From: Blastomyces gilchristii SLH14081
Lineage: Eukaryota; Ascomycota; Eurotiomycetes; Onygenales; Ajellomycetaceae
DNA: 64,000 nucleotides
Assembly: GCF_000003855.2 (NCBI RefSeq)
Contig: NW_003101679.1
Coordinates: 2,683,558-2,747,557 of the forward strand
Direction: 5' to 3'
This document shows, one piece after another, positions 23,701-35,200 of this stretch (position 1 is the stretch's first letter; each line of letters opens with the position of its first letter). The position numbers and the translations under genes are program-made. The notes under the pieces were generated by a model. The model had not been told where the DNA came from. It made no database searches and saw nothing but the letters and a program-made list of their open reading frames with translations.

Positions 23701-25373
23701 TATGAAAAATAACACTGTTCAAGACTCTGTAAATGAAAAATGAGAGAATAGTGAAAGACAATGTAAATTGAAATCCCTGATCTTCAAGCTTTGTAAATGA
23801 GAGCAGGTTAACTGTAATATTAGAAATATAGTAAACATTCTATAAGTTAACATCACTGCTCTCAATCTTCAAGATGATAGTCTCAATCTTCTTGACAAAC
23901 TCAGTTCTCTCAGTCACAGAATTGACAGAGATATTATCATTAAAAGATTTGATATTTGAAAAAGAATGAAGCTCATTCATCATATTCAGACTTACACATG
24001 TGTCTAAATATCAAGATCTAGAGAATGGTTTTCCAGTGACTGTGAAAGAGAAATAGAACTCAATCTTTGTAATTACTGTATTTACTGCTGATTGAGAACT
24101 TATCAAGTTATTCTTCTTCTCTTTCTTCTTATTATCATTCTTCTTGTTCATCTTCTTTTTCTTTTTATCAGAGTGTAAGATGAAACATCTGTCAACAGTA
24201 TATTCATGTCTTCTGCAGTGAGTGCAGTTTCATACAGATATGCTTTTATTCTCATCTTTATTCTTATTCTTTTTCACAGTCACAGAATCAGTCTGAGACT
24301 GCTTTTTTTACTCAGTGATAATCTTCTTGAATGTACAATTAATCAGTTACTTCATCAAATCATTAATATCAATGTTAACAATGAGTCTCTGATCAGTGGA
24401 GAAAAACTCATTCAAATATATCTTAACAAATGATCTTTGATAATCTTGTAGATTGTTGAGAAAAAGATCATGATATATATTCTCAGTGCTCTGACAGAGC
24501 TTCTTGTGACAGATAATAAGATAGCAGAAATATCTCTGAAAAGTAAGATAATCATTATTCTTGACTTATAATTTTGTCAATTTCTTAAAGATATTAACTT
24601 ATTCTTCAGTCAGTGATATTATATATTCAATATTGATCTTGTTTCACAGAGCTGCAGTATTATCAGCTTTCAAGATTTCAATAGTGATTTGAACATTTCT
24701 AACAAGACTCAATAGCATACATCTATATAGAGACTTAGAACAGATCTTTTACTTCTCAGAGTTAATATAACATGTAAAAGAGAATTCTTATTAAGTTCTC
24801 AATAGAATGTCAGTTTCATTAATAACTTTCACATCAGCTAATATACTAACATGTCAGACTTTATAATTAGAGTCATCAAATGTGATCACTGATTTAATGT
24901 CTAGTGTATATTTGACTTTCTTCTGATATTCTTACAACTCATCTCTTGTAGTGTCTCTTTGTGCAGAGACAGATATAATGAGATGTTGAGTGATTTCAGT
25001 TATAGTCATTTAATTCTGTAGCATCATCTATATAAGATTCATAAGATTGTCTGTGATGCAATAGATAGATTGATTTAAATCATTATTAAAAGTCAGTATT
25101 CTGAGAATAAGAAATAGTGAAGAATTTAATAAGTTGAAATGAACAGATTCTACAGATGAATATTAACTCTGCTTTTCTTTATTCTGAAGTTTCTTTATTA
25201 TCTCATCATCAAATTTCATACTCTGGTGAAAACTGATCTCAGTCTCATCTTGCAAGTCAGAAGTCTTCTCATAATAAGTGATCATTCTATCAATGAGTTA
25301 TCTAGTGAAGTGTGTGACTCTGAATCTTGAGCTGAACTCTGAAGTAACAGACATATCACTCATATCAAGATGA
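20708..25373 (-). pseudogene. Copia-2 gag-pol polyprotein
   Basis: Start at the complement of 25371-25373 (MSDMSVTSEF), end near 20708 (VKVENV then TAA). Gag carries the FDDSNYKV motif near 24880. The protease reads LDTCVSLNMM near 24000, sharing with copia-1 a Cys where Gly is usual. Integrase, RT and RNase H follow toward the left. The RT box is YVDN (near 21735), a G-to-A change of the last Asp. The segment at 21455-21691 keeps KVKNLHQSIKYLSMKVNYSD, the RT thumb-side motif. Total length is not a multiple of three and many TGA/TAA stops occur. Non-functional. Confidence 0.87.
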
Positions 25374-25582
25374 CTCTGCTTCTTCTAGATATATGAAAAA
25401 CAAAAAAAAAGTGATATTCTTCACAATGAAGAATGCACTTTCTCAAAAATATAAAGTATATGAATCTGCTGATCAGCAGATTCAGGGAAAATGAAATATC
25501 TCTAATAAAGAGTCAGAGTCTTTTCAAAAAAGATGAACTATCTGTGTCAAAAATGTTAGTACAATGTTCTCAAAAGAAAAAC

Positions 25583-25602
25583 ATGTCATTCAGGCTATAA
25601 TC
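25583..25602 (-). promoter_or_regulatory. Copia-2 primer-binding site
   Basis: Complement reads GATTATAGCCTGAATGACAT directly after the 5' LTR, like the copia-1 site GGTTATAGCCTGG with G-to-A changes. It is consistent with half-tRNA iMet priming. Confidence 0.58.
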
Positions 25603-25712
25603 TGTAGAATAGTTGAAGGTTGTATTAATAGATCTATCTACAAGAACATAATATAGTAGTGGGTCACGTGATCTAGTGGGATCGCTAACCGCAACGGCCG
25701 TAACGGCCAACA
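25603..25712 (-). repeat. Copia-2 5' LTR
   Basis: 110 bases from TGTAGAATAG to CGGCCAACA. It keeps several CpG and GGCC sites that are lost in the other LTR. Followed by the AGATT duplication. Confidence 0.93.
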
Positions 25713-25717
25713 AGATT

Positions 25718-25971
25718 TTCAATTAGATGAATACAATATTTACAAGGCCTATGCCACAACAGCGTCAAATCGTGGCATCTATGCCGAAATAGAAAGGCCG
25801 TGCGTGCTAAATATTTCACGCGACTTGGCGCTGCAGAATCCCTCTATTACAAGTATCAAACGCTCGCTTACGCTCGCTTTGCTGCTTGCGCAGCCCTCTC
25901 TACCTCTACCCCCTTCTTACCGCCCCTTCCACCCCGACCTACCCCCTCTATCACCACCACCGCCCCTACTA
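25718..25971. other. Unmutated CpG-containing island
   Basis: About 250 bases of balanced composition with many CpG (TACGCTCGCTTTGCTGC) and a C-rich right half (about 25890-25970). The only open frame (25800-25985, 61 codons) ends in low-complexity Ser/Pro/Thr codons and shows no family I recognise. With 20445-20514 it forms the pre-insertion target of copia-2. It is not obviously repeated elsewhere in the window, so it may be a single-copy remnant. Confidence 0.65.
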
Positions 25972-26473
25972 GACTGACCGTGTGACCGTGTCTGGGACCA
26001 GGACCAGATTTTTTGATAGTTTCATTACCAATTCGACTGATTCTATTACACAGTTTTAACATTAGATAGTAGTTCTATACTGTCTCAGTGAGACTTACTG
26101 TCTACTCTTATCACATTTTTCAAATGAGATCATAATTTCCACTTCTCAATTTAAATTATTTTTATTGCTTTAAATGACTTTAAATCTCATTTGAGTGTTA
26201 TCAAAAAGTGTTACTTTTTAAAAAATTAAAAATAGTCTAAAAAAAACCTTAAAATGTCTAAAAATAGTAACTTTATGCTAAGAATGAGACTAAATGAGAC
26301 CAAATGAGATCACTTTCTCATTTTTTTCAAGTCATGATTTCATTTTAAGATCTGATATATAGTCACTTTACATGTTTTTTTAATAGCCAGTCCCAGCGGG
26401 ATTCATGCCAAGAAATGTATGAGACCAGACTAAATGAGATCAAATGTGAAATTCATAGTTCTAGCGGCCAGTC
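25972..26473 (-). mobile_element. MITE, complete 502-bp copy
   Basis: Flanked by TA on both sides (25970-25971 and 26474-26475). It begins GACTGACCGTGTGACCGTG and ends GCGGCCAGTC, so the two termini are inverted over GACTGRCCG only. It is the same length as the copy at 41594-42095. No coding capacity; the interior is AT-rich with a TTTTTAAAAAATTAAAAATA core. Transposition would need a transposase from elsewhere. Confidence 0.88.
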
Positions 26474-26564
26474 TAGCCTCTATCACTCAGTAGCTCTCTA
26501 TCACTTTTATCATTCACCTCTTCTTATCATCTCTTTCACTTCTTTCACCTCTTACTCTCTCTCA
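26474..26564. repeat. Pyrimidine-rich low-complexity spacer
   Basis: CTCTTTCACTTCTTTCAC-type sequence between two MITEs. No gene. Similar sequence continues on the other side of the second MITE, so that MITE inserted within this tract. Confidence 0.75.
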
Positions 26565-27066
26565 GACTGGCCAGCAGAATCATGAATTTCATATTTAATT
26601 TCATTTTATCTGGTCTCATACATTTCTTAGCATGAATCCCACTGTAACTAATCATTGAAAAAACATGCAAAGTGACTATTTATCAGATTTCAAAATAAGA
26701 CTATGACTTAGAAAAAATAAGAAAGTGATCTCATTTAGTCTCATTTAGTCTCATTCTTAGTATAAAGTTACTATTGTTAGACATTTTAAGATTTCTTTTA
26801 GACTATTTTTAATTTTTTAAAAAGTAATAATTTCTGATAATACTTAAATAAGATTTAAAGTCATTTAAAGCAATAAAATAAATTTAAATTAAGAAGTAAA
26901 AATTACAATCTTATTTAAAAAATGTGATAACAGTAAATACTAAGTTTCACTGAAGCAGTATAAGACTACTATCTAATCTTAAAATTATGTAATAAGATTA
27001 ATTAAATTAGTAATAAGATTATTAAATATTCTAGTTCTAATCTCAGATATTATTACTTAATCAGTC
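26565..27066 (+). mobile_element. MITE, 502-bp copy, more mutated
   Basis: Starts GACTGGCCAGCAG and ends AATCAGTC before TA. It aligns along its whole length with 41594-42095 and, inverted, with 25972-26473, but carries many more C-to-T and G-to-A changes: the GACACGGTCACACGG end has become GATATTATTACTTAAT. The left flank is CA rather than TA. Confidence 0.85.
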
Positions 27067-27301
27067 TACTCTCTTTATTACTATTATTACTTCTAATGTC
27101 TTTCAGCTTTCTCTTCACTCTTACTCTCTATCTTTATTTCTCTCTTATTACTCTGATTATCTCTTTTACTCTCTTTTACTCTTGTTCACTCTATATCATC
27201 TCTATTTCTTTCTTATTATCTTAATTATTTCTTTCACTCTCTTTCACTCTCTTTCACTCTCTTTTACTCTATATTATGTCTATTATTATTATTAGATTGA
27301 T
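27067..27301. repeat. CT-rich microsatellite-like tract
   Basis: Irregular repeats of CTCTTTCACTCTCTTTTACT, ending in an ATT repeat near 27285. No gene or promoter that I can support. Confidence 0.75.
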
Positions 27302-27738
27302 CAGATCTGTACAGACTGCAGAGCCTGCTATTCAATCTTATCTATGAATTTCAAGAAATGTATATAAGATTAGATTACAGAGTATTTACAGTATAGAAAA
27401 GTTGGTTTTTCTACAATAAATAGAGAGATGAATTAAAATACACTGAGAAAATGAGAATTCTCACACACTGAGCAGCAGCATATAAAATGAGTATATTAAT
27501 GCATATATAGATTGTAATAAATATAGAGAAAAGTATAAAAAATATAAATATAGTAGAGAATATCTGTAAAGAAAAGAATGAAAATTAATATCAGAGTTAT
27601 ACAGATCACAGAGCTGGCTATTCAATCTCATTTATAAATGTAATAAGATGTACTCTGTATATGATATCACGTGAAATCATATTACAGAGTATTTTGCAAC
27701 AAAAACTTGATTTGTCTATAATAAATGAAGAGATTATT
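27302..27738. repeat. Pair of direct repeats (about 130 bp each)
   Basis: 27305-27430 and 27595-27738 resemble each other: both contain GCTATTCAATCT, then ATTACAGAGTATTT, then TCTATAATAAAT or its variant, then AGAGAT. They are separated by about 165 bases of AT-rich sequence. They could be LTRs of a tiny non-autonomous element or a tandem duplication. No coding sequence. Confidence 0.6.
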
Positions 27739-27922
27739 CTTCGTCTTCTTCTTCTTCTTCAATTATAGATATATATAGGCAAAGACTATATTATCTACTT
27801 GAAAACTTTTAATTCTCAGAGTTTTTCTAGTACTTATACAGTCAATTATATATTTATCAATTTCATGCCTGTAATATGTAGAAAATTCTAGCTCAGAATA
27901 TAAAAATCTTTTTCATATTGCA
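27739..27922 (-). mobile_element. LINE 3'-end remnant
   Basis: Reverse copy of the LINE 3' UTR: TTCAATTATAGAT, the hairpin relic and the TTATCAATTTCATG region align with L3 at 31905-32030 but with many changes. It carries a CTT-type rather than ATT tail. Older than the other LINE copies and cut on the right by the gypsy-A LTR. Confidence 0.75.
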
Positions 27923-28218
27923 TGTAAGAGGCCTACGCCGAATTAATCAGTATTAAGATATAGGTCTGATATAACAAAAGTGAAAAACATTAGAGAAGGA
28001 AAAAAAAGAGAAAGCGTAGAAATCAGTGATCAGAGTAAATATTTATACACATACAAGGTGAAGCTTTGAAGCAGCATAATAGAAACTCGGTGTCAGAGCT
28101 TTCAGGCCGGAATCTATGAAGTGTAATGAAATAGTAACTCCATGTCAGAGCTTTCGAGCCGGAATCTATGAAGTGTAATGAAATAGTCTATATGATTGAT
28201 CAGGCGCAGCCCGCTACA
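27923..28218 (-). repeat. Gypsy-A 3' LTR, least mutated copy
   Basis: Starts TGTAAGAGGCCTACGCCG and ends CAGCCCGCTACA on +, so the forward LTR is TGTAGCGGGC...CCTCTTACA. A block of about 53 bases containing GAATCTATGAAGTGTAATGA occurs twice (about 28088-28190). Confidence 0.88.
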
Positions 28219-28518
28219 TTAGCCCCTTCTTCTTGAAAGCAGGCGCAGTTCTCATTGATCAAGACCCGCTGTATCAGATAGCGCGGAGCCTGTGGTCCAG
28301 GTCAGATGGTCATAACCAATTCATTTTCACAAGATATTGTTGATCACAGCCGCGGGGCCTTTTATCAAGAATATTCTCAATCTCTCATTCAAGTTCATTA
28401 TCTTGTTCTATGATCCCTGGCAGTTGCCAGTCAGATGTCTGTTGGGAAGAGAATCAGTCAGTGGCAGCATAGTGAAGCAAGCTCATGTGAAACACATCAT
28501 GAATTTCTGTTGAAGTAT
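28219..28518 (-). pseudogene. Gypsy-A integrase C-terminus and chromodomain
   Basis: Complement gives TSDWQLPGIIEQDNELE, then EIENILDKRPRGCDQQYLVK, the recognisable chromodomain core; WKGY has become MNWL. Residual GC content and few stops show little RIP-type damage. The reading continues into the gypsy-C insertion site. Confidence 0.8.
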
Positions 28519-29061
28519 TGTAACGTGGCGGAACTGAAGCAGTGGTTAATCGGCGGCGACACGTAGGTAGTTATCTGGGGAGCCGTATGAGTGGGCTTGA
28601 CTATCTAGCTTGAATAGTGAGCTTGTGAACTACAGGGTTATTGCAAGGATATCATAGATATAGTACTTAGTATGCTAAGAAGATTGTATAAGAAATGCTG
28701 TAACTCTTATATATATTATCAGTAGAAAAAAATGAATTGCTGACTTCTTTAATGAGAAGTCAGTATCTAGCTATTCTATATAGACAATGAATGAATACCT
28801 CCCTTCTATTCTATAAGTGAGAATAGCTGAAGTGATACCTCAGCAGCATCTCACTACTATGAAAGAGTAATCTACTGATCTTATATAGAAGCAGGATTTT
28901 TTATATTCATTAATCAGATCTTTCTATATTACATCTGAATAATATTATAGAGTCATTGAAAATCAGTTTGAATAATATATGAGATGAATGAAATTATCTG
29001 CAGAGAAGTAATGACTTATGTGAAATTACAACAGAGTCTTAATACAGTCAGACATGTGACA
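28519..29061 (-). repeat. Gypsy-C 3' LTR
   Basis: 543 bases from TGTAACGTGGCGG to CATGTGACA. It aligns with 42241-42782. The outer 100 or so bases keep CpG; the inner part is strongly mutated. The partner LTR shows the reverse arrangement. Confidence 0.92.
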
Positions 29062-30840
29062 ATGTTCTTCTCTTTAAGAACATAGTCTTGATACTCTCAA
29101 GATTATTGAATTAGAAATTATCTTTATTATATAGTAATAGTTATTAACTCATTTGAACAGTGTATATACTGCATGTGATATAAAGAATTAAATAAGTTTC
29201 TCTACTAATTATATAGATTTTCTTTTTCTTATCTCTGTTTAAATCAATTATATAATAAGTGAATTTCTTATATATCAATTGAAATGTGAAAAATGTAGTT
29301 AATAAGTGACTTACAGATCTCTCATCATATTTCTGTTCTGTGTATAAAATTTCTTACAAAAGTGATATAATTTAGAAGCAAAGTTAATAGTAGTGACAGA
29401 ATTTTCTGAAAAGATTTCTCTTCTCTGTGACACATTTTTCATTCTTCTCTTCACTTATAATAGTGAGTGTATGAGAGTATCATTCTTGAAAGACATTAAG
29501 AGACTTATTCTGATATTTTTTAGTAAGTAATAAATGTCTTCATAATGCAGCTGCAGCCTCTGTGACTGCTAAGAAGACCAGATTAAAGATGAAGATAACA
29601 GTGTTAACAGACTGCAGAAGTATTACTCTTATTACTATATATTCTTCTTCTTCTACATCTCTTACAGCTGTGATGATAGAAGCTGTGTCTTGCAGTGATA
29701 TATTACTTCTTCTGCTGATTAATTCAACAGTATTCAGTTCTTCTTCTATCTCTCTTTCTGCTGTTGCAACACTGCTCTTCTTTTTAATCAACATAGTAAC
29801 ATATAATTCTATATGATTATTTAGAGAGAATCTCAGAAAGAGCTTGATTTCAGAAACAGCAGCTCAGAGAAGTGACATCTATAGTTTCTCTTCTATAATA
29901 TACTCAAGCTCTGCTTGAGATGCTGCTGAGTTGAGTTCACAGAGTTCTACAGTTTCTTAATCTACTCTCTGTAAAAAGACTCTGATACAGTCTCTGACTG
30001 ATATTATTATATATCTGCACTGTGCTAAGAATCTGAAGAAAGAGAAGATCTTATATATCTATCTCTTCTCTCATTCTTATTATTTTCATTATATTTATAA
30101 CAACAACTTCTGTCTCTCTGTAAATATTATCTTATAAGAAGATATTATATCAGTTCTGACACAGAGCTCAGATACTTAAGTAGTACAGAGTAAGAGTCTC
30201 AGAGCTTTAAGTATTAATAGATTTTATTAAGACTAAGAAGATCTCTCTTACTCATTTATAAAAGAAGATAAAAGTGTGAATCTGTGAGATGAAAAAACAT
30301 CTCAGAATACCTAGTCTTAAGAAGAGATTAATCAGTATTACTATTAAAAGTGCTATAAAGATAAATCACTACTTAAAGAGAATCTCACTTCAGTTAAAGT
30401 AGATAACTGAGATACTTTATAAATTAATAAGTTAATACTTTATTATATATCTCTCATACTCTTCTGCAGTGCTGCAGTGTTAACTTCATAGCAGAGAAAA
30501 GATATCAGTGTCAGAGACTTCAATGATGATGAATGAGTTTAATAAAAGTATGATTATTGATAAGTAGGTCTTGAGATCTCTCTTTTTACTTTTTCTATAA
30601 GCTGTGATTCTATTAGAATAGCAGCAGCTCACAGATTAATAATATTAATCTTATTAATTTTAAATATTTCTTTCTTTTCATATTAATCACTTCAGGAATT
30701 TTACACTTGTATAGTCTTATTAAACTTCTAAAAAATTCTTTAAGAGAAATTCAAAGAAGAGTGCTACAGAGTTTATAAGACACTGACTTATCACTGTAAG
30801 ATTATCTCTAAAAAACTCTTTTTAAGAAAAATAAGAAGTC
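29062..30840 (-). other. Gypsy-C spacer between chromodomain and 3' LTR, possible extra ORF
   Basis: 1.8 kb without a known domain. On the - strand from about 30040 to 29480 one frame stays largely open, with only a few stops, most of them TGA. It includes the stretch at 29794-29540 that starts MLIKKKSSVATAEREIEEEL and contains a second acidic run, VRDVEEEEY. I do not recognise a family. It may be a former additional gene of the element, or chance openness in AT-rich sequence; the opposite strand is also open at 29562-29816. A pyrimidine-rich TTCTTCTCTTT near 29065 may be the complement of the polypurine tract. Confidence 0.45.
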
Positions 30841-31863
30841 TTAAGCAGTATTTCTTACACAATATCTCTGATATATAATAAGATAATCTCTACTAGCTGT
30901 CTCATAGCTTGCAATCTCTTTCTCAGTATTTTCTAAATACTCAAGTGATTCTTATAAATTCTCTGATAATAAATAACTCTCTTATTTAATAAGATATTGA
31001 AGCTTGCTGTAATATATTCATTTATTCAATATTTTCTTCACAAGATATTTAGTATTATTCTCAATCTTGATATTATCTGATTGAGATGGCTCTGTCTCAG
31101 AATATTGCTTATAATGCTTTAAATAGAAAATGTAAAAAACTGAATAAATTAATTTTCATTCTGAGATTAATTTCAACTTATATATCTGCTTACTTATCAC
31201 TCTTATTACTGACAAAGATTCTAGTGATCACTTACTAGGCTTCTTATACAGTCTCATTATCTTGATATTATTTACTGAAAGTAGTATTTAATTCTCTATT
31301 AAGAACTTCATTGAAAAATGTTTTTAATTATAGTATTCTATCTACTACTTCTAAGTGTGATGAATACTTTTCACTATCTTTTCATGAATTTTATTTAAAA
31401 GTTTTAATCTATCTTTTACTTCTGATACTGAGAGATACTCTGTTCTCTGTATCTATTTAACATTCTAACTGTCTATTTCTCTCTTTAAAACATTATTTAT
31501 AACATCACTGAATAATGAAGAATTATATTTATAATAAGTATAGAAAGAGGATACTTTTAAGATTATATTCTTTACATTATTATATACAAATTCAGCAGTT
31601 AGAAGATGTTTGAGTCAGTCATTCTAATAATATAAATAGAATACTTGAAGATGCTATTCTAATATCTGATTCTGACATTCAGTCTGATTATCTATCTGAG
31701 AATAAAAAGCAGTGCTGAGAAGACATCTTATTATAAGATACTAGTAAAAAGCTGATCAGTATTTGCTGATGCAAAGAGATTCTCAATCTGTTATCAACAA
31801 TTTCAGAGCACTGTGATTATCAATAATAATATTTAGAAACAGATCAGTTATTTCAGAGGCTTT
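30841..31863 (-). pseudogene. Gypsy-C integrase (C-terminal half) and chromodomain
   Basis: Complement reads KASEITDLFLNIII at the right edge, then TAFYSQIDNQTECQNQILE (the catalytic Glu region), then AEFVYNN, and at about 30850-31000 a chromodomain with SENLxESLEYLENTEKEIASYE. The integrase core is interrupted at 31864 by the LINE composite; its N-terminal half resumes at 37418. Stops of TGA and TAG type throughout. Confidence 0.85.
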
Positions 31864-32254
31864 AATATTCTTATAATTATTATTATTATTATTATTATTC
31901 TTCAATTATAGATGTATGCAGTCAGAGACTATGACATCTACCTGAGAACCTTTAGTTCTCAGGGTTTTTCCTATATCTATAGAGTCAACTATTATACACT
32001 TATCAATTTCAGATATGCAAAATCAGAAAATTCCAGCCCAGAATACAAAAACTGTTTACAAATTGCAGTATTTCAACACCTTCTGATACTTTGAAATCAT
32101 TTGAAAATATCATGACAAAGGAAAAGAGAACATAGTCTTAAAGATAGACACATTAAATAGATAGATAGAAAAGAACAGAAAGAAACAAGTATAGTAAAGA
32201 GAGACTATAACAAAATAAAATTATTAAAAAATAGTATATAGCTGTTTTAACAGA

Positions 32255-35200
32255 CTATATCTAATCAATTTTCATCTCTTCATATTCAGATACTTCTGAA
32301 TTGAGTCATTTTCTTGTAGCTGCTTGAGTTTCTGATAGAAAGTCTATTAAGTATTTAATTCCTGTCTCAGTTGAGAATAAGAATCTCATATTTAATTGAT
32401 TTAAATCATACTTCTTCTTTAATCTGACTCTGAGACTATTGTATAATGCACAATGTATTATAATATACTCAGGATTTTCATTTGTATTGCAGAATGAGCA
32501 CTCTGTTGAATCAAATCTATCATCAAATCTTTGTATATAGGATTTGAAATAACCATATTCTAGTTTTAGCTGAATTATGAATGAGAATATTTTCTTTTTG
32601 CATTTAATTGAACAAGATTTCCACTTTGGTTTTATCTCAAATCTTGAATAATGTATGCTCTTCTTTTGTTTCTGCCAGCTTTCATTTCACTTGTTTAAAC
32701 AAGATTCTTTTATCTTTCTCTTTATGAAAGATCAGGACACTGTTTTTTGAATAGATCTGCTTAATTCTGAACCCTTTTTTGCAGCTGAACCAGCCAATTC
32801 ATTGTCATGAATATTTATATAAGTAGGAACTCAATGCAGATGAATTATCAGTTTTGATGTTCTTCTCTTTTGAATTTTCAAAATAGAGTTTAAAATCAGT
32901 TCAAGATTCATTTGATCATTATGAATCTGACTATTTCTAAGTCTTTTTAAAGCAGCTTGACTATCAGAGAATATTCATGTCTCTTTCAAACTATTTTCTC
33001 TTTTATAAGATTTTATTTCAATGAGTTTGAAAGCTTTCACTATTATAAATAGTTCAGCATCAAAGACTTCAGATTCACAGTCTAAATTTCAGAAATCTGA
33101 GATAAAATTGATATTATCTTCAGTATAAGCAATGTCTGCATCTAATCTATTTAAATTCTCATTTTTTGAGCTATCTGAGTAAATCAGAATAGAGTCTTTT
33201 ATATTGATTATAGAGATCTTCTTCAAATACTGTTCATATTCTCTCTCTTTAGATAGTTCACTTATTTATAGATCTATGAGAGATTCTAGCTTTTCTCTTC
33301 AGAGAGATATCTTCTCATGATCAATTTTCTCAACATTTAATGAAGAAAATTGATTCTTAATAAGTGAACATAGTCTATATAGTTGAGAGAGCATTTTCTT
33401 TAAAGCATTATTCTCATTTCAATCAAGAAATCTATTTCAATTCAGTTCATTTCCTGAGTTAACTGATAGAAATGAAGAAGAGACTCTTTCTCTGATTATA
33501 TGATTTGAGCTCATCTTCATGACTCTCAGAGCATAGTTCATACAGGCCTTTTCAAATTGAATAGCAGAAGATGGAATTAAAGCTTCAATTTTCATTACTT
33601 TAATAGAAGATGATTTGAATGCTCTCAGAATTCTTCTCAAAGCTCTGTTTTATAGACTTTGAAACAGTTCAGTGAAGTTATCTTGATTATTTCATTAAAC
33701 TTGAACTTCATAATCAGCTACTGGGATAATACAGGCTATGTATAACTGTCTCATAGCCTGAAAAGATAGACCTCTCTCAGTATTTAATAGTCTGATTATA
33801 CTATTCAGTAGTCTCTCTGTCTTGATGATTCTTTATTGAATATGATATTTAAAATTCAACTTGAAGTTTAACCATACTCCTAGTCATTTGACATTTAAAC
33901 TGGGTTTAATCTCTTTATTCAAAAGAGTTAGACTTAGTTCTTTCTCATTAAATCTGGAAAAAAAGTGAATTAACTCAGTTTTATTCATATTAAATTGAAT
34001 TAGATTGATATCTGCTCTAACAAAGATTTTCTTTACTGCTTTCTGAATCACTTCTAAATTCTCTTTAATTATCTTTGAACTGTAGAGTAGATCAATATCA
34101 TCTATATAACTTGAAGATCTCACTATTTTCATCTCTCTATTCTTGAATAGATATGCAGTGTATATTGTAAATAAAACAGATGAGATTGAAAATTCTTGTG
34201 ATACTTCTATTTTTATCTCAGTTTTATCTTGTTTTCTTTCATCAAAGAATAGTTGTATAATTCTTTTAGATATGAAACAATTAACTCATTTTATTAGAGA
34301 AAGTGACAGTTTTAATATCTTCAAAGTTTGAATCATCTTAGACTTTGAAACATGATCAAATGCATCTTTTATATTAATAAAAACTGCAGTTGAGACCAGG
34401 TCTTCATACTTTGCTACTTGAATATCATGAATAACTGAGAGAACAGTGTCAATTGCAGAACATTGTTTTCTATCTCTTATTTATTCATTAAATAGAAGAG
34501 AATCACTAATAGAGCTTATAAAAAATAATCTAGTAACTATTATCTTTTCTAGAACTTTTCTCAAACAGTTCAATAGAGATATTACTCTATATAACTTAGG
34601 AATTGAAGCTTTTCTATTAGATTTTGTAAGAATTACTTCAGTAGCTTCTCTCCAGCATTCAGAATGATAATCATTTTTTAAGAGATTGAAAAAGAGCTCA
34701 AAATATTCATTCTTCAAGTAGGAATATGTGTTTTAAATAATTAAATGATTAATTGAATCAGACCCTGCAGCAGTTTTAATTGAACTTGAGAATATTACTG
34801 ACTCTAGTTCATCACATGTAAGCTCAGATCATTCTCAGTTCTTTTCATCAATATATTCATGAAATGACATATTCTTCTCTTCTAAATATGATGAGTTTTG
34901 AAAGAGTATTCTTATAAAAGCTTGATATTTTTCCTCAAAAGAGTTTGCTGTATATAATTCATTCTGAAATTCATATTCTAAGATTAAAAGCTTTGCTACA
35001 CTTCTTGTTTTAGTATAGTTGAAGGCTTTAAAAACTTCTTTTTCTTATACTTCTTTAAGAAATTTGTTTTAGTAATCTGTTTTGGCTTTTTTAATATCTG
35101 AAAAATATTTATTTTAAATAGCTTTGAACTCTTTATCAGATATTAAGTTATTCTTTCAATCTCTCTTAGCAGTGACTAATTGCTTTCTTTTAGAAGTGAT

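Larger units (their letters stand above)
20515..25712 (-). mobile_element. Copia-2, complete Ty1/copia element with TSD
   Basis: Two 110-bp LTRs (20515-20624 and 25603-25712) enclose a reverse gag-pol. The 5-bp duplication AGATT lies at 20510-20514 and 25713-25717. A purine-rich tract (on the - strand, next to 20625) precedes the 3' LTR, and a primer-binding site follows the 5' LTR. The left LTR is more mutated (CACATGATCTAGTGAGATCAC) than the right (CACGTGATCTAGTGGGATCGC). It is related to copia-1 in gag start, protease motif and primer site. Confidence 0.93.
27923..28518 (-). mobile_element. Gypsy-A fragment, reverse, interrupted by gypsy-C
   Basis: 3' LTR (27923-28218) followed by chromodomain and integrase C-terminus. 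It is cut at 28518 by gypsy-C and resumes for about 19 bases at 42783-42801 (AGTATCAAGACAGTAGTTG, matching TTAAGATAATAGTTATGAC in the copy at 51850), where gypsy-B then cuts it again. It is unusually rich in CpG for this window. Confidence 0.83.

Noticed and set aside
25800..26062. Two overlapping frames of 61 and 64 codons
   Set aside because: They run from the CpG-rich island into the MITE end and are low complexity; no start context or homology that I can recognise.
26474..27301. CRISPR-like array in the CTCTTTCACT repeats
   Set aside because: The units are irregular and contiguous without unique spacers, in a eukaryotic repeat context.
29562..29816. 84-codon + strand frame in the gypsy-C spacer
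   Set aside because: It overlaps the - strand frame at 29540-29794 almost completely; the - strand is the element's coding direction, so the + frame is a shadow.
31877..31905. The trinucleotide repeats at 6680, 19511, 31877, 39866 and 55119 as independent microsatellites
   Set aside because: Each sits exactly at the 3' end of a LINE or SINE1 next to a target duplication, so they are element tails.
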